Below are positions 20,938-32,317 of a stretch of DNA of 64,000 nucleotides, one piece after another. The stretch comes from Durusdinium trenchii (lineage: Eukaryota > Sar > Dinophyceae > Suessiales > Symbiodiniaceae). The DNA lies in assembly GCA_963970005.1 (NCBI GenBank), contig CAXAMN010004080.1:70024-134023 (forward strand). The letters are read 5' to 3'. Position 1 is the first letter of the stretch, and the number at the start of each line of letters is the position of its first letter. Position numbers and translations under genes: made by a program. The notes below the pieces were generated by a model. It had not been told where the DNA came from. It was given only the letters and a program-made list of their open reading frames with translations, and did not search any database.

Positions 20938-23502
20938 CTACACTACTGCCACCACCCGTAGGACCACCCTGAGGGCGAAGGCGGTGGGGGAGGCTTGCGG
21001 TGCCAGGTAGACCCTGCTGCAGTTGAGGAACTTCCCGCTTCGATAGGGGGGGTCAGTACGGCGGGCTTTGTTACTTGGATCGGTGGTTTCCTGACTGTAG
21101 CCCATGTGGTCTCTTAGTGCCCGCTTATGGCTCGCGAGTTGGAGTCTGAACGTGGGGTTCCCAGTGAGCCACCCACAGAGCTGATCCCATTTATCTTCGG
21201 AGTAGTGAATCGTGCCATATTGGTTGTAAGGACGATCTGCCATCTTCGGAGTGAAAGGATATCCTCTGCGGTAGTACTCACTGAGGACAGAACCAGGGAC
21301 CTTAGTCAAGCTGAAACGGGTAGATATCAGGTTCCACCCTGTGCGGGACATGGCAATTCTTAGCCCGGAGGTCAGCCATTGAGCTACCACTGCGCTTTCT
21401 GCTCCGATGTCCCCTTGCTCGAAATTGCCAAGCGCTGTTGCTAGTCTAGTGTAGCCTATGCCAAACCTTCCATACCCCTTGGCAAAGGCATAGCTGGGTT
21501 CAGCGTTCATGGCCTCGTCCTCTGTGGCTTCGTCTGCTTCGTCTGCCTGCGTTTCAACCATTCCCACCGGCACTGGGAGAGCTAGTCGAGGCGACCGTTC
21601 TGCCGACCCGGTGTCTTCTGAGGCAGAGTCTTCTTCTGCTGGCAGATCGGCTGTGGGATTTCTGGCTGTTGCCAGGTCTCTCCATTCGGGGACTTCAATG
21701 CGCATTCGCAGTTGCAGCAGGGAGGGGAACGCGAAGGCTTGTCCCAAAGACGGGTCAAGGGCTCCACTAGAGTAAGCTCTTTCGGCCCAGGAGGTGGTCG
21801 GCATGCGGGGGTATCGATCATAAACAATGTCTTTGGTGTGCACTCCTACCACGATCAATGGGTTGTCTTCAGCACCTTCTTCTTTTGGCCGATATCCAGA
21901 GCCCCCCTTAACCTCCGCTGGCCTGAAGCCCTGCTGCTCCATGGCTGTGACCAGGCCAGGCAGGATCTGGACTGGTAGATAGACAAAAAGGTCATTGGTG
22001 GGTAGCATTTGTTCTCCATACTCCATCCCCCTGACGAAGGACATGATGACAGTGCACATGAAGGTAAGGGCATCTACATCTTTTTCTTTTGTGATCTGCG
22101 ATTTCCCTTCCCCAGTTTGGGCTGCTCCTGTACCCTGATCTCTGTGTTGATTGTCAAAGGAGCAGCACCTCGCAATGAAAGCTAGGAGGCCATATTGCCA
22201 GAAGCGAGGGCTTGCATAGAGAGCGAGCTGTTTCTGTGTGATGAAAGGGCATGCTGGATGCCCATTTTTTACGAAAGCGAAGAGGTTAGACAGAGGGGCA
22301 GCGAAAGCTTCACTGATAAGGAGAAGATCGCCGATGTAGGCCTGGTTGATCTGATCTGGAATGTCTATAAACGAGGAGCCATGGAGTGCTTGTTCAGTCA
22401 CTCTCCTCCAGAGGAATGTGCGGACAAGGCGGTTGATTTGCTTGCTGGAGACAGCAAGCCTCGCCATCGGCCATTCTCTAGGCAGGTCACTGTAGATCTG
22501 TATTGAGGGGAGCGGCACCTTTTGCCCGTGAGCTTCTCTGGTGGTTCCCGCTGCCTTTTGATAGTCGTACAAGATCTGCATGGCTCTCTGTTCAGATTCC
22601 AGCTGGAGATCAGTGGCGGCCGTGCCTCCACGCTCTGCATGCTCGTGATCACTGGCAATATCAATTTCTGTCATGGCTTGTGGGCGCTCTTGCGCTGAGC
22701 CAGGGCAGTTAGGTGGTGTCTCTGGGTTTCTGCAAACTGGGGCCTCCTGCCTTTGAGCGTTTCGACTGGCTAGATCATCCAGCGTGGCCGGTGGTTGCTC
22801 ATGTTCAGGAACGCTGCCGAGTGGTTGCCTGGATGTTAAGGCAAGTGATTTGCGTGACTTCTTGGGTTGCGCTCGCCCAGTATGGGCCTTAGGCCCCGGT
22901 CTTCGCTTGATTGGGGACTCAGAGGAGTGCGACCTGGGGCTATCACTTGGATGGTCCACGTTCTGTGGGGGTAGCGCACTCCTTGCATCATCACCTGCCG
23001 CCAGCATGTCATCTTGTGCGGGACATGCATCAGGAAGAACCGGACGATTGCTAAGGCAATCACCCGCTTCTGTGGAAGAGCTGCTGGCGCTATCATTATC
23101 TTCCATGTGGGCATCATCGTCCTCCGGTTGCTCTGTGCTCGGGTTAGTGGGCGACTCAGATGGGGAGCTGTGGACCAAGACTACTTCTTGTGTGGCTTCC
23201 TCAGCCATTGCAGCATCTGTCTCTGCAGGAGAGGATTGCATATGCCCTTCTTGAGCTTCATGTTCCTCGTTGTCTGGGTCGCGATCAGAGACAGAGAAGA
23301 CATCAGGCGGCAGACTTTGCCGAGGCCAGTAGCAGCCTTGCACTAAAAGGCCTGGTCGCGATGGCAGGATGAGGTCAGAGTCTATGGCATCCAAGACCGG
23401 CTGCGCTCTCCATGCATCATAGAAGTACACACGGTGCAGTGCTTCGAAAGCATAATCCTGTGCACTACGTGCTCGGCGTCGGTTGATAGCGTAGGGAGCT
23501 TC
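20938..23502 (-). CDS. Element C-terminal ORF, unknown function
   Basis: Open for 855 codons after a TAG at 23505. The apparent N-terminus (RRRARSAQDYAFEALHRVYF) has no ATG, and the first in-frame ATG is at 23241 (MQSSPAETDAAM), so it may be the tail of the upstream polyprotein or start internally. About residues 80-300 are acidic, Ser/Pro-rich and disordered, with basic patches (SPIKRRPGPKAHTGRAQPKK). About 330-640 is a folded, aromatic-rich region (SKQINRLVRTFLWRRVTEQA, QAYIGDLLLISEAF, YGEQMLPTNDLFVYLPVQ). After another acidic linker, the last 200 residues include YGRFGIGYTRLATALGNFEQ and GWNLISTRFSLTK. No family recognised. Its counterpart in the plus copy lies beyond the window. Confidence 0.55.
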   Translation of the reverse strand, partial: EAPYAINRRRARSAQDYAFEALHRVYFYDAWRAQPVLDAIDSDLILPSRPGLLVQGCYWPRQSLPPDVFSVSDRDPDNEEHEAQEGHMQSSPAETDAAMAEEATQEVVLVHSSPSESPTNPSTEQPEDDDAHMEDNDSASSSSTEAGDCLSNRPVLPDACPAQDDMLAAGDDARSALPPQNVDHPSDSPRSHSSESPIKRRPGPKAHTGRAQPKKSRKSLALTSRQPLGSVPEHEQPPATLDDLASRNAQRQEAPVCRNPETPPNCPGSAQERPQAMTEIDIASDHEHAERGGTAATDLQLESEQRAMQILYDYQKAAGTTREAHGQKVPLPSIQIYSDLPREWPMARLAVSSKQINRLVRTFLWRRVTEQALHGSSFIDIPDQINQAYIGDLLLISEAFAAPLSNLFAFVKNGHPACPFITQKQLALYASPRFWQYGLLAFIARCCSFDNQHRDQGTGAAQTGEGKSQITKEKDVDALTFMCTVIMSFVRGMEYGEQMLPTNDLFVYLPVQILPGLVTAMEQQGFRPAEVKGGSGYRPKEEGAEDNPLIVVGVHTKDIVYDRYPRMPTTSWAERAYSSGALDPSLGQAFAFPSLLQLRMRIEVPEWRDLATARNPTADLPAEEDSASEDTGSAERSPRLALPVPVGMVETQADEADEATEDEAMNAEPSYAFAKGYGRFGIGYTRLATALGNFEQGDIGAESAVVAQWLTSGLRIAMSRTGWNLISTRFSLTKVPGSVLSEYYRRGYPFTPKMADRPYNQYGTIHYSEDKWDQLCGWLTGNPTFRLQLASHKRALRDHMGYSQETTDPSNKARRTDPPYRSGKFLNCSRVYLAPQASPTAFALRVVLRVVAVV
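23046..23061 (-). other. CTAAGG-core hairpin, arms GATTGC/GCAATC
   Basis: Perfect 6-bp arms inside the element's C-terminal ORF, where it encodes DCLSN. Confidence 0.75.
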
Positions 23503-26184
23503 CTACGCTGCATCGTCGCCCTGGGCCCGAGCTATTGTGGAGAAGTCGCCAATGTCCTGGCTGCTGCCCATCTGTTATGACCAGCCACTCTGGCTCCATC
23601 GAGGCATCAGCTGCATATCCATAGACGAGGTCATGCAAGACCGTGCCACCAGGCAGGTAGGGCCCTTCGACGAGGCTGTTGATTTCCGCTTTGGTTAGAT
23701 GCGCAATTGTGGCTAAGACGAGGCGTAGTGTGAAGCACTCCTGGTCATAGTCTAGGTTGCGTCCTTCGCCACTGAGAAAGGTTGACTCCCCATGAATGAC
23801 GATGCAATGCTTGGCCGTGGCGCCTGCAACCTTGACTGCAGTCTCTGCATTCGCCTTCTTACCGGCAATGGAGAAATAATTGCGTAGATTCGTGGCCCCT
23901 TCCCGGGTGGTTGTGAGGGCCAAGATGTCATCAGTGTCAGAGCCTGCTTTGGTAAGTTGGTCTTCGATATGCTGATACACCCGAACTGTGGGGTCATTTT
24001 TTGGATTTTGTTTTGCTTGCACATTGGGCGATGCATGGCACCAGTGGATGAATCGTAAGCCTGAGGCAATCTTGTGATCCTCTCGGATGGAGGTGGTACC
24101 TATTTGCCAGGTGTCTCCCATTCGGCTGCACAACATGGGATACTGAATACCTATCAACGGCTCATACACTTCCTGGGCAACCCTTGCACTCGTCGGCAAC
24201 ATTAAACTCCAGCAGTGTGTGTTTGCGACTCCCGATCTCTCAGCCGCAGTTTGCGCCTGGCGGAAGTCGAGCGGGCTGTCTGGGCTGGTGGCTGCATATC
24301 CTAGACCTACCAACAGTCCTTCCGGGAGGTCCAGGTCCACTCTGGAGAGATCTTTGTAGGTGGACTGTAACTGACAGGCAAAAGGAGATGTGGCTTTGAC
24401 CTTCTCCGCGCGAAACCAGCTGCTCCCCAGTGGCCTGTGACCCACTACTTTAGCCGTTTCTTCTAGGTCGCCAAGGCCAAAGCCTCGACCGTGCCGGAGG
24501 AGCATGTGGCAGACCCCTGGTATTTCATGCGGCATGTACCAGGTAGTGGGGGCTCGTAGCCCATTTGAGTAGGAGTGTGCGATGAGCTCTCTGTCCATCG
24601 GCCACTCCACCTGGGCTCTGCTTGGGATCACCCAACAGCAGACGAAAGAAGGGCTGTCGGGGGACTGTTGGCGCAAATGCAGATTTGAGGTCCATATCCT
24701 GCTGTGCCTCTTCACTGATAAGCAGGTCTACATTTTCCATGTGGGTGTTGAGCGTTGAGTGAGTCTGTCCTTTCTGATCCCAGACGAGTCCAGTTGTGAC
24801 AATTACTACATGGCAGCCAGGGATGTATGATGCCGCGTCGCTTGCCCGCAAGTCATAGTCAGTGCAGGCTATGTTGGTTTCTGCCTCTTCTCTGCTGACT
24901 GGCCGCACGAAGTATCTCTGGTGATCTGGTCCAAGGTCAAAGGCTGTGAGTAACTTGGTGATTGCCCGACCCGCCGGATTCTCTTTGTGTACTACAGCGA
25001 TCTTAAGGTGCGTGGTAAGAGCCAGCCAGGCGAGTAGAAAGGTCAGGGATCGGGTCTTGCCTGCGCCAAAGACTCCCGCTACTGCAAGGGTAGATCTGCC
25101 TGATCGGAGAGCCAGCGCGAGGCTGGCAGCCATCGACGCTATGTGCCCATTGTCGTGTCGGGCAGCGGTGCCTAGTGCCACAGCGAAGCTGGCAGCTTGG
25201 GGACAGTGCTGCATTGTGCTGCCAGAGGTCAGCAGCTGGAAGAGGGCATGCAGACTCTGCAGTAGGACTACCGTGCATTCTAGCTGATACGGAATGGGCA
25301 CTTGGCCGGGAATTCCCAGCACAGTGGGCTTATGCTCTGCCGCTAGGCTGGCCATTTGCAAGAGGTGATCTGCAGTGACTGTGTCACCTGCTTCCGCGAT
25401 GGCTAAAACTCGGATCCGCGTTGCTCTAGATTCCAACACGCAGAGGCTGGGCGGGAAAGCCCATGGAGCGGAGCACGCCAGGCCAGTTTCAGTTGGCGCG
25501 GGCAACGGCACAAACTCGTCCGGGAACGGCACTAAGGCGACGTCCCAGTGCCTAGGGCTGCTCAGGCGGCGTAACTTCTCACTTGGCGCCTCATCCCCTT
25601 TGCGTTTCCGAGAAGGAGTCGCAAAGGCAAGCAAGAGCGCTAAGACTGAATAGCACTTGCCGTGCTCCTCCAGAACAAGTCGATAAGCCTTCCCCGCCTG
25701 TGAACCCATGTGAACTGTGCTTGAGGGGCTGCTAGCAAGTTGCTCATAATTACAGCTCTGGAAGTGTGCAGGGCAGAAGATGGCCGACTGTGACCATGCC
25801 GGAAAGGCTATACGATATTCATGCATGCCTTGTAACCCAGTAGCTGTTGGAATGACATCCACAACTAAGCCAAACTTGCGGACAGTGGGACTACTCCACA
25901 GCTCTTTCTTTGTAGCAGCCTCATCAACAAATGTGAGTTGCGGGAGGAACAGGGCTAGGATGACAAACACCTCTCGGAACGGGATTGGTGCTAAAAGGTC
26001 TCGGGCCATTTCTGTCAGCCATTGAGCACACGCACTTTGATTACCTCTGCCGACCCGAAAGTTTTTCAGCAGCAGCGCATGTGCTTCTTCCATGGAGTCA
26101 ATTTGCTGCCCCGCTACACAACTCTGTAGCAGCACTAGCAATTCTTGGTCGGGTCGGTGGAGGTTGGACACTAACTAGCTAATG
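23465..26184 (-). pseudogene. SF1 helicase region of element copy L
   Basis: First frame (26171-24525) holds Walker A GVFGAGKTRS, a Walker B/DEAQ-like LLISEEAQQ and motif III LLLGDPKQSPG, the order seen in UPF1-type superfamily 1 helicases. A frameshift at about 24540-24600 leads into 24715-23465, which carries YMPHEIPGV (like the QYRMHPEI helicase motif), ILALTTTREGATNLRNYF and IVIHGESTFLSGEGR (position of motif V). An in-frame TAG at about 26181 separates this from the upstream hydrolase-like region. In the plus copy the same position reads TTG, so the helicase was fused to the upstream domains. Probably an element-encoded unwinding enzyme; a diverged host helicase origin is possible. Confidence 0.65.
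23490..23509. other. Hairpin at ORF boundary, arms GCGTAGG/CCTACGC
   Basis: Perfect 7-bp arms with loop GAGCTT. On the minus strand the left arm contains the TAG that ends one frame just before the C-terminal ORF. Confidence 0.5.
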
Positions 26185-26330
26185 GCACCTTCCCAATCAT
26201 CGCTGGTCATTACCGTTTCAAAGCGAATCCAGGAGGCCAAACGCATGGGGGCAGCAATTCGGTCCCGGCGAGGAACCACCTCTGGGTGTGTGAGTTTTAG
26301 CGTTGTAAGACTGACTTGGCCTGCAGGGAG

Positions 26331-26352
26331 CTGGCACTGAAGCCAGTGCCAG
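26331..26352 (-). other. Nine-bp hairpin in ORF6, arms CTGGCACTG/CAGTGCCAG
   Basis: Perfect arms with a four-base loop (AAGC; GCTT in element sense), in the coding region. Kept in copy R at about 62221-62242. Confidence 0.6.
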
Positions 26353-26575
26353 TAGCCATGTTTGTGCTGTTACATACGTGATGTGCAGGGATCGTTGCAA
26401 CATCTCGAGCTCATCCTCTGTCGGCTTCCAGTCGCACAGACAATCTTCGGCAGCATGGACAAGATAGTAGTTGCGTTTGTCGGGTTCTGCAGTGGCAACC
26501 ACTGCGAATACACTCTTAGGCATTGCAATGGCACCTAGACGCGCTGTGGTCTGACTGGCTGGCCAGAGGCAACGA

Positions 26576-26589
26576 ATTGCTAAGGCAAT
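26576..26589 (-). other. CTAAGG-core hairpin, arms ATTGC/GCAAT
   Basis: In the hydrolase-like coding region (encodes IALAI). Kept in copy R at 61958-61971. Confidence 0.7.
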
Positions 26590-27583
26590 CACTGCTCCAG
26601 TGTAGCTTCCTGCACTGAAACCATTCACTGTGAAGTGGATGGGGTCTTCTTGCGCAACCGGCCGCAGACACCCCAGCCCTGGCAGGTAGGCAAGGAGTCG
26701 CAGCGGCTGCAGCGAGAGTAGCTTCCACCACAGGCCACTGAGGAAGGCTTGGTGCGGCAACCGTCGGTGAGCAGGGAGAAGCCTCGCTGCTTTCAGCACC
26801 TGTTGCGTGCGTTGATAAATTACGGCTGCCTTGCCATATCCAAGGTCTTCCCATTTCTGGCACGGGTTCTGTATGAGCGCAAAGAGGGTGGCAACTTCAT
26901 GCACTCCGGTCGACCAGCCATAGGCAACCCCCCACTCCTGATCGTTGAGAACATCTGCCGGGGAGAGTGACGGCCCATAAACTTGACTTTCTCCCACGGG
27001 AGGACACATGCAATGGAAGTGCGGGGGGACTTCCCCTTCAAGGGCACCTCCCCCCAGCCCTCCGCAGTTGATTTGAAATACCGACGGTAGTGGCGGGAAG
27101 TTGTGCCTATCCAATATTCGTTGAGTTGAGCGACCATCCATAGGACTGTGACCCAGACGATTTCATCCTGCTGGTGGTGAGAGATGGCTTCGAAAACTTG
27201 CGGTGCGATGCCTTCTAAGGGCATGAATGAGCCTCGAAGGTTACACAACAATTCGTGATTGGCTTGAAGAAATTGCTCTTTTTCTCCAGGGACAAGACAC
27301 TTGGGCTGAGCCAGCGCATCTCGCAATTGCTCATACGGACTTGCTTCAATGTCCTTGTGGACTGCAACCACCCCTCTCAGCTTAGCAACTTGACTCCAGG
27401 GCACAAAGAGGGAAGGAGACAGTCGTTGCGGACAGGGAGTGCATGATCGAGGGTCAGGTGCCTGACTACCCTGCGTTGAGTCACCTTCAATTGCCTTAGT
27501 GAGTCGGTCTGCTCTTTTGGCAGAAGTGTCAGACGAGGGTGTGGAGACTGACTCCACCTCTGCATCACCGTCCTCTGCAGGAA

Positions 27584-27599
27584 GACAGCTAAGGCTGTC
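27584..27599 (-). other. CTAAGG-core hairpin, arms GACAGC/GCTGTC
   Basis: In the acidic linker of ORF6 (encodes DSLSC). Kept in copy R at 60943-60958. Confidence 0.75.
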
Positions 27600-29214
27600 C
27601 TCCTGCCTTTGCTCCGGAAAGAGCTCAGTTGCTTGCTTACGAATTGCTCGCCACTTTACTAACAGGCAGAAGCGCAATGCACTGTTTCCAGTTACCCCAG
27701 AGGAGTAGCCTGTAAATTTACACCCACCGACAGGTTTCCAAGTTTCAACGGTCCATGCAGGGGGTAGGTTGGGCATACCAAGTATAGCCATCGGCAGTGT
27801 TTCCCAACCCTGCTGCTCCAGTTCACGTAGAGCTGCCTGCGCTCCAATTTTGGCCTTGCCAAAGGCATGAAATATGGCAGGCCGCATTCGGTTGCGCGGC
27901 AATGCACTGGCTTGGAAAAGGTGTTCGCCTGGCAGCGATGCAACTGTGCATGGCCCTGTTAGCATCGGGAGCACTGACAGCATGCCCTGTTCGAAAGTGG
28001 CACGTGCCCAGCTGGTAACCCAGGGGGTTCGCTCTCTTCCTTCAGGGGTGAGCGCCCTGGGATGGGATTGCCGTGGCCACTTGATTGGACTTCCTGGACC
28101 AGACTCCTCCGGGCTGGGGATAGGCATGGGCCAAAAGTGCTTACACATGTAAAGGCCGTATAAGGACCAGACCATACAGAGGTCAAGGGCGGACTGCATT
28201 GCTATCCCAACAAAGGGGGTAAACAAGGTGCCGCTAATGACTGTGTCGCTGGGATTGACAGGTGGTCTGGCTCTTGAAACGAGAGCAAGGCGACCCGCCT
28301 GGAGGCTCTTTGCTAGGGTCAGGGCAGACGTGTCATGTTCCAGTGGACTGTGCTTGTTGCGATTGCCGATCGATATGACCAAACCTGCATTATACTCCAA
28401 GTGCGCTTCTGTAAAAAGTAGCATGCCTATTCCAGCACTAGGGCTAGACTCGGAGCGTGCATACCCTATGAGATCAACCCATCGGTGCTGCTGATGTGCC
28501 AGCTGCAGTAGGTCTTGCGCCTCGAATAGCGTGATTGGCACACAGTCATTGTCAATGAGTGCAAAATGCTGTGCAGGATACAGGAAGCGCGCTGCCTCTA
28601 GGACAAAGACCCCTGCCCAGTAGTATGGAACTTTATGAAGGCCAGTAGTAGCATCAGCACAGATCCACAGTATGTCAGTTGTCTCTTCTTGGGGACCCAC
28701 CAGGCACCTGCGTGAGGCCCACCAGGCAGCGAAAGCCGGTCAATATGGGACAGCAGCAGGTGTTCGATTGTCCACAATTAGGTAAATCATGTGATTGTTC
28801 ATGATCAGGTCTCGGTGTGAGATGAGTGTCTGAATAATGGCAGTAGTATCAGGCAGCTCTCCCTCTGTTTCGAGAGCAGCATACCCCTCGTCCCTTTTGG
28901 ATGGCTGCGCACGAACGTCAGACAGGCCAAGTGTAGGCCGAGCGGAGTCAAGACCGAAAGGACTACTAAGAGTGTCTTTCGTAGTCATCGCTGCATAAGC
29001 TTCATTCTGGGACTGAGCCACACTAGCCCCCGTGCCCCTGGCAAAGCAGGCTTGTCCATCAGTGGTCAACCAATCTGCATGGTCACGTGTGAAGACAAAG
29101 GGAACATGGACTCTGTTCTCTGTATTATCCGTTAGGTCCAGTGAATTGCTGTCTTCCATCCACGGATCATGTGACATTAGAGTTTCTCTGCTTGACAATG
29201 CAGGTATAGCCCCC

Positions 29215-29230
29215 GCCAACTAAGGTTGGC
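29215..29230 (-). other. CTAAGG-core hairpin, arms GCCAAC/GTTGGC
   Basis: Perfect arms 38 nt upstream of the ORF6 start. Kept in copy R at 59324-59339. Confidence 0.8.
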
Positions 29231-29274
29231 AGGTGCCCTGGCGGCACAAGCACACGAAAGGCAACGCGAATGAT

Positions 29275-29290
29275 GTCAGCTAAGGCTGAC
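29275..29290 (-). other. CTAAGG-core hairpin, arms GTCAGC/GCTGAC
   Basis: Second hairpin in the ORF6 leader, 44 nt from the previous one. Kept in copy R at 59264-59279. Confidence 0.8.
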
Positions 29291-29461
29291 CTCACTCCTG
29301 CATGCAGGGCACTACGACCTGCTGTGAGCCAAACGTTGCAGCAAGGTGCTTTCAAAAAGGATCAACTGTGTTTAGCATAGTGCCGGCGACACCTGTTCAA
29401 ACTATACAGCAAAGGAAAGAAGACTTTAGATTGTTTCAGGGGCATATCAGGGGCCCCGTCA

Positions 29462-30290
29462 CTACTGATCGTGGTCATCAGCATGTGGGTGTAATAGAGA
29501 AATTAACCATGCTACGTAAACCAGGCCACACAGCTGGGTATGTAGGTCAGTCAGGGGAGTAAGAAGAGCACCCTGCACGTCGTGAGGCAAAGAGTCCACT
29601 GTTTGTTCAATTTCCTGTACCAATGCATGCAGACTTTGCACTCTTGCATGTAGGGCTGATTCGATCTGGTGGTGCGTACGGTCTGTGTGACGCTGTGAGG
29701 GTGGTTGCGCAGCTAGTTGCGTGTCTACTCGAAGGACATGCTGTTGTTGTCTGTCGGTAGTGGACCAAAAGCCTACTCGCCGAGGAAGGGAGGCTGAAAA
29801 GGGGCGTGTTTGCAGGAAGATGTCAAAAGGGTCTACGTTCTCAGCAATGGGCCTAGCGCTCACCGCTTCTGCCAGCACAGTGAGGAGGTGGCTTTCATGA
29901 TGCTGTATGTGCAGAATCATCCTGCGAAGCCTAGTTCGCTTTGTTCCATAGATTGTGGCCCCCCTGGTGTTGATTGCAATACAGCCCTGGTGATAGAGCG
30001 GGATGATAGCATCGTCCACGACTGCCCGAAGTTTGAGTAGGGGTGGCGGAAATTCAAACCCCTCCGTCCATTCTGGGAAAGGAGTGTTTACGTTTTCTTT
30101 GACTGCATCCACCGGGAAAAAAATGAAGTAAGTAGCACCGCTCCCTCCTCCCCCGATAGACGAAGGTTACAATGAGGTCTAAGACCCCATATCGAATGTC
30201 CTGATGGTGGAGCTCAAAACGAACAAAATCAGTGACATCGACATACGTACCATCATCTGCCAGAAACAACGGTTCTGGATGCGCCTGCAT
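29462..30290 (-). pseudogene. Element ORF5, copy L (frameshifted)
   Basis: Starts MQAHPEPLFLADDGTYVDV; the frame breaks at about 30110 (after LLHFFP) and continues as DAVKENVNTPFPEWTEGFEF to the stop at 29462. Contains a basic stretch (TKRTRLRRMILHIQHH), a predicted helix with heptad-like spacing (ALHARVQSLHALVQEIEQ) and a hydrophobic C-terminal segment (LCGLVYVAWLISLLHP) that could be membrane-associated. No family recognised. Confidence 0.55.
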
Positions 30291-30477
30291 GGCTAGTTCG
30301 ACTTGCAGTTTGTCTTCACACCAATGTGTGTAGGCTGAGTCCGGCTGGTGTGAGACAAGAGAAGAGCTGTCAAGCTATTTCTCGCACTCTGAGCCAAAAG
30401 TCTGCAGGGACAAATGGAGACAATTGTGGGGGCCCATGGAAGAGTGGGGAAGGGGAGCATTCAGTCTCTTCTCTGGT

Positions 30478-31113
30478 TCACTGGACAGGGCACTTCTTTG
30501 GGTGCGCAAATGCACGCGGCGGTGGTAGATGCTCTTGCGTGCCGTCTTCCGCAACACGATAGTGAACATTCCCTTGTGTGATGCACTGCTGTGCCGGGAG
30601 CCTACTGCTTGTGGCCTGTCGGGGAGGCCAGTCATTGGCCGGTGCCAGGGTTGGCGGCCTTGCCGTCCCCCCAGGGTGAGTAGGTGGGGGATCTGCAGCA
30701 GCAATAACGCTCCCTCGCTCCTCAGTGTCAGGGAGTTGTGCGGCTTGCGAGAGTACCGCCAGCAGCTTTTCGTGGGTGGGATCAGCAGGTGTAACCTGCA
30801 TGGGAGGATGAGCAGGCTTCTTGGGTTGCATACGACCAGCTGTTTTTCGCTTGGGCGAAGCCTCCTCCTTTAAAGGGGGGCTTCTGCGCTCCTTTGCCTG
30901 CAGACCTGCTTTGACTGGGGCTATAGAAGCCGGATCAGGCTCGTGCCCTCCCTGTGGAAATAGGGGGTGCTGTTCTGCAAGTGTAAGGAGGAGAGCATCA
31001 AAGAACTCTGCCAGTGGTAGCCGTATGCGCAAGACAACCTCAACTTGAGGGCGCCCATCTGGGCCCTGAGTGAGGGAGCACTGATGAGGGCCAACAATGA
31101 AGGGGAGGGCCAT
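30478..31113 (-). CDS. Element ORF4, copy L, unknown protein (211 aa)
   Basis: ATG 31113 (MALPFIVGPHQCSLTQ) to the stop at 30478. A conserved N-terminal part (VVLRIRLPLAEFFDALLLTL) is followed by a Lys/Pro-rich basic linker (SPKRKTAGRMQPKKPAHPP) and a C-terminal piece with PPRQATSSRLPAQQCITQGN. Its open frame is kept in both copies despite decay elsewhere, which supports real coding. Function unknown. Confidence 0.55.
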   Translation of the reverse strand: MALPFIVGPHQCSLTQGPDGRPQVEVVLRIRLPLAEFFDALLLTLAEQHPLFPQGGHEPDPASIAPVKAGLQAKERRSPPLKEEASPKRKTAGRMQPKKPAHPPMQVTPADPTHEKLLAVLSQAAQLPDTEERGSVIAAADPPPTHPGGTARPPTLAPANDWPPRQATSSRLPAQQCITQGNVHYRVAEDGTQEHLPPPRAFAHPKKCPVQ

Positions 31114-31366
31114 GGGCAGCAACTGCTACTGTTTGTTTTGGCCAGATTGGGCAGAGCGCGCGGTCACTACTCTACTTCGAGCCTGAACAGCAGCAGGCTC
31201 TCTTAGTCTCATGCAATGGGCTTGAGAAACACAACTACCGGAGAAAGAACTTAGATCCGTAGCTTGCTACGTAGGTAGAGGGACCCGTGATGCGAGTTAG
31301 TATGCTCGCTAATTGGTCAGCCACAACTTGGTTGCCAAGGTCGGTCTGGTTAACTCTGGAAGCCCT

Positions 31367-32250
31367 TCATATGGTAGCGCTCTGCGTCTCTCTCAGGGCG
31401 GTAAGTATCATGTCCATTTCGCTAGCTAGTGCCCAGCACGCATTGGCCCCTGGTTGTACATTGCAATGCTGACGATGTGCATGTATATTTTGAAGGGTGC
31501 GTTGGATGTCGCACGCTAGTACTCGCACTGTACTGGCACGAGTAATGAGTTCTCTACTAAGTCGTGCGTATGGCACATCTTGACCAGCAATCACATCCTG
31601 TTCCGTAAGAGCCTGCAATGCGTAAACACCTAGCTGGGCAGGGGGGCGCACTGTGTCGGCTTGTGGCAAATTTGCACCTCCATATGTTCTAGTTGTCTGC
31701 TCATGGATGGGGGTGGGGCGACTTTGTGGCAACAGCCAGGGCGGGATTGGTGGTGTTGGACGAGGTGGGGTGACAGGTACAGCTGGCAAGGCATAGAGCT
31801 GTGAGAAAGGGAAAGTGGCTACAACTTCCCCCGGCTCTGGAGGTCTGGCCTGTCCTCGCGCTACCACCCATCCATTGGGAGATAGACATTCTGATTGTTG
31901 GAGAATGCGATAAACAATTGCCCTTTGTAGGGCACTCCTACCATGCAGGAGAACACCATCATTTGTGATGTGTGGTGAATCTTCAAAGGGAAAAGGACCT
32001 GCCCACTAGGAAGTACAAAGGTGGATCGGCGCATCTCAGGTGGAACAGCAACTAATTGCATTTCCAATATTCGAGGGCATGTACCATCCTCGATTGGAGT
32101 CCTTGGGAAACCAGCAGCAGCCAATCGTAGCGGGAGCTGCCTTTGAGCTAGCTTTACGTTGATCTGGACAAAGTGTACCTCCACGTCCGGGTGTTTATAG
32201 ATCTGGCGAGCAAAGGGAGTGAGGTCCAATCCCCCAGGCCCAACGTCCAT
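31367..32250 (-). pseudogene. Element ORF3, copy L (frameshifted)
   Basis: MDVGPGGLDLTPFARQIYKH start at 32250. A one-T deletion in the run at about 31990 shifts the frame after VLFP; homology resumes in another frame and ends at 31367 (LTALRETQSATI). The intact plus-copy version is at 56294-57178. No family recognised. Confidence 0.6.
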
Positions 32251-32296
32251 TCGGGAGACACGTCCTACAGACTATGTGCTCCGTTCCTTGAGGATC

Positions 32297-32310
32297 AGGA
32301 CTAAGGTCCT
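32297..32310 (-). other. CTAAGG-core hairpin, arms AGGAC/GTCCT
   Basis: AGGAC-TAAG-GTCCT on the plus strand (CTTA loop in the element sense), 47 nt upstream of the ORF3 start; conserved in the other copy at 56234-56247. Confidence 0.8.
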
Positions 32311-32317
32311 AACCCTC

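Larger units (their letters stand above)
26185..29177 (-). pseudogene. Glycosyltransferase-like plus hydrolase-like region, copy L
   Basis: Starts at ATG 29177 (MSHDPWMEDSNSL). Broken by a TGG-to-TGA stop at about 28740 (AAVPY then stop; the plus copy reads AAVPYWPAF), by a 1-nt deletion at about 27110 and by a 23-nt deletion at about 26355. The first domain has FALIDNDCVPITLFE, a DXD motif in a context like GT-A glycosyltransferases. The second has FTVNGFSAGSYTGAV, a GXSXG nucleophile elbow, and YYLVHAAEDCLCDW further on, as in alpha/beta hydrolases. Both assignments rest on motifs only. Confidence 0.5.

Noticed and set aside
22885-22898. GGGCC-TTA-GGCCC and GGTC-TAA-GACC (about 30178-30188) as further members of the hairpin family.
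   Set aside because: Three-base loops without the CTAAGG core; kept out of the count.
30478-31048. Long open frames opposite ORF4, ORF5 and the helicase on the other strand.
   Set aside because: They are shadows of the conserved ORFs; composition and frame conservation favour the element strand.
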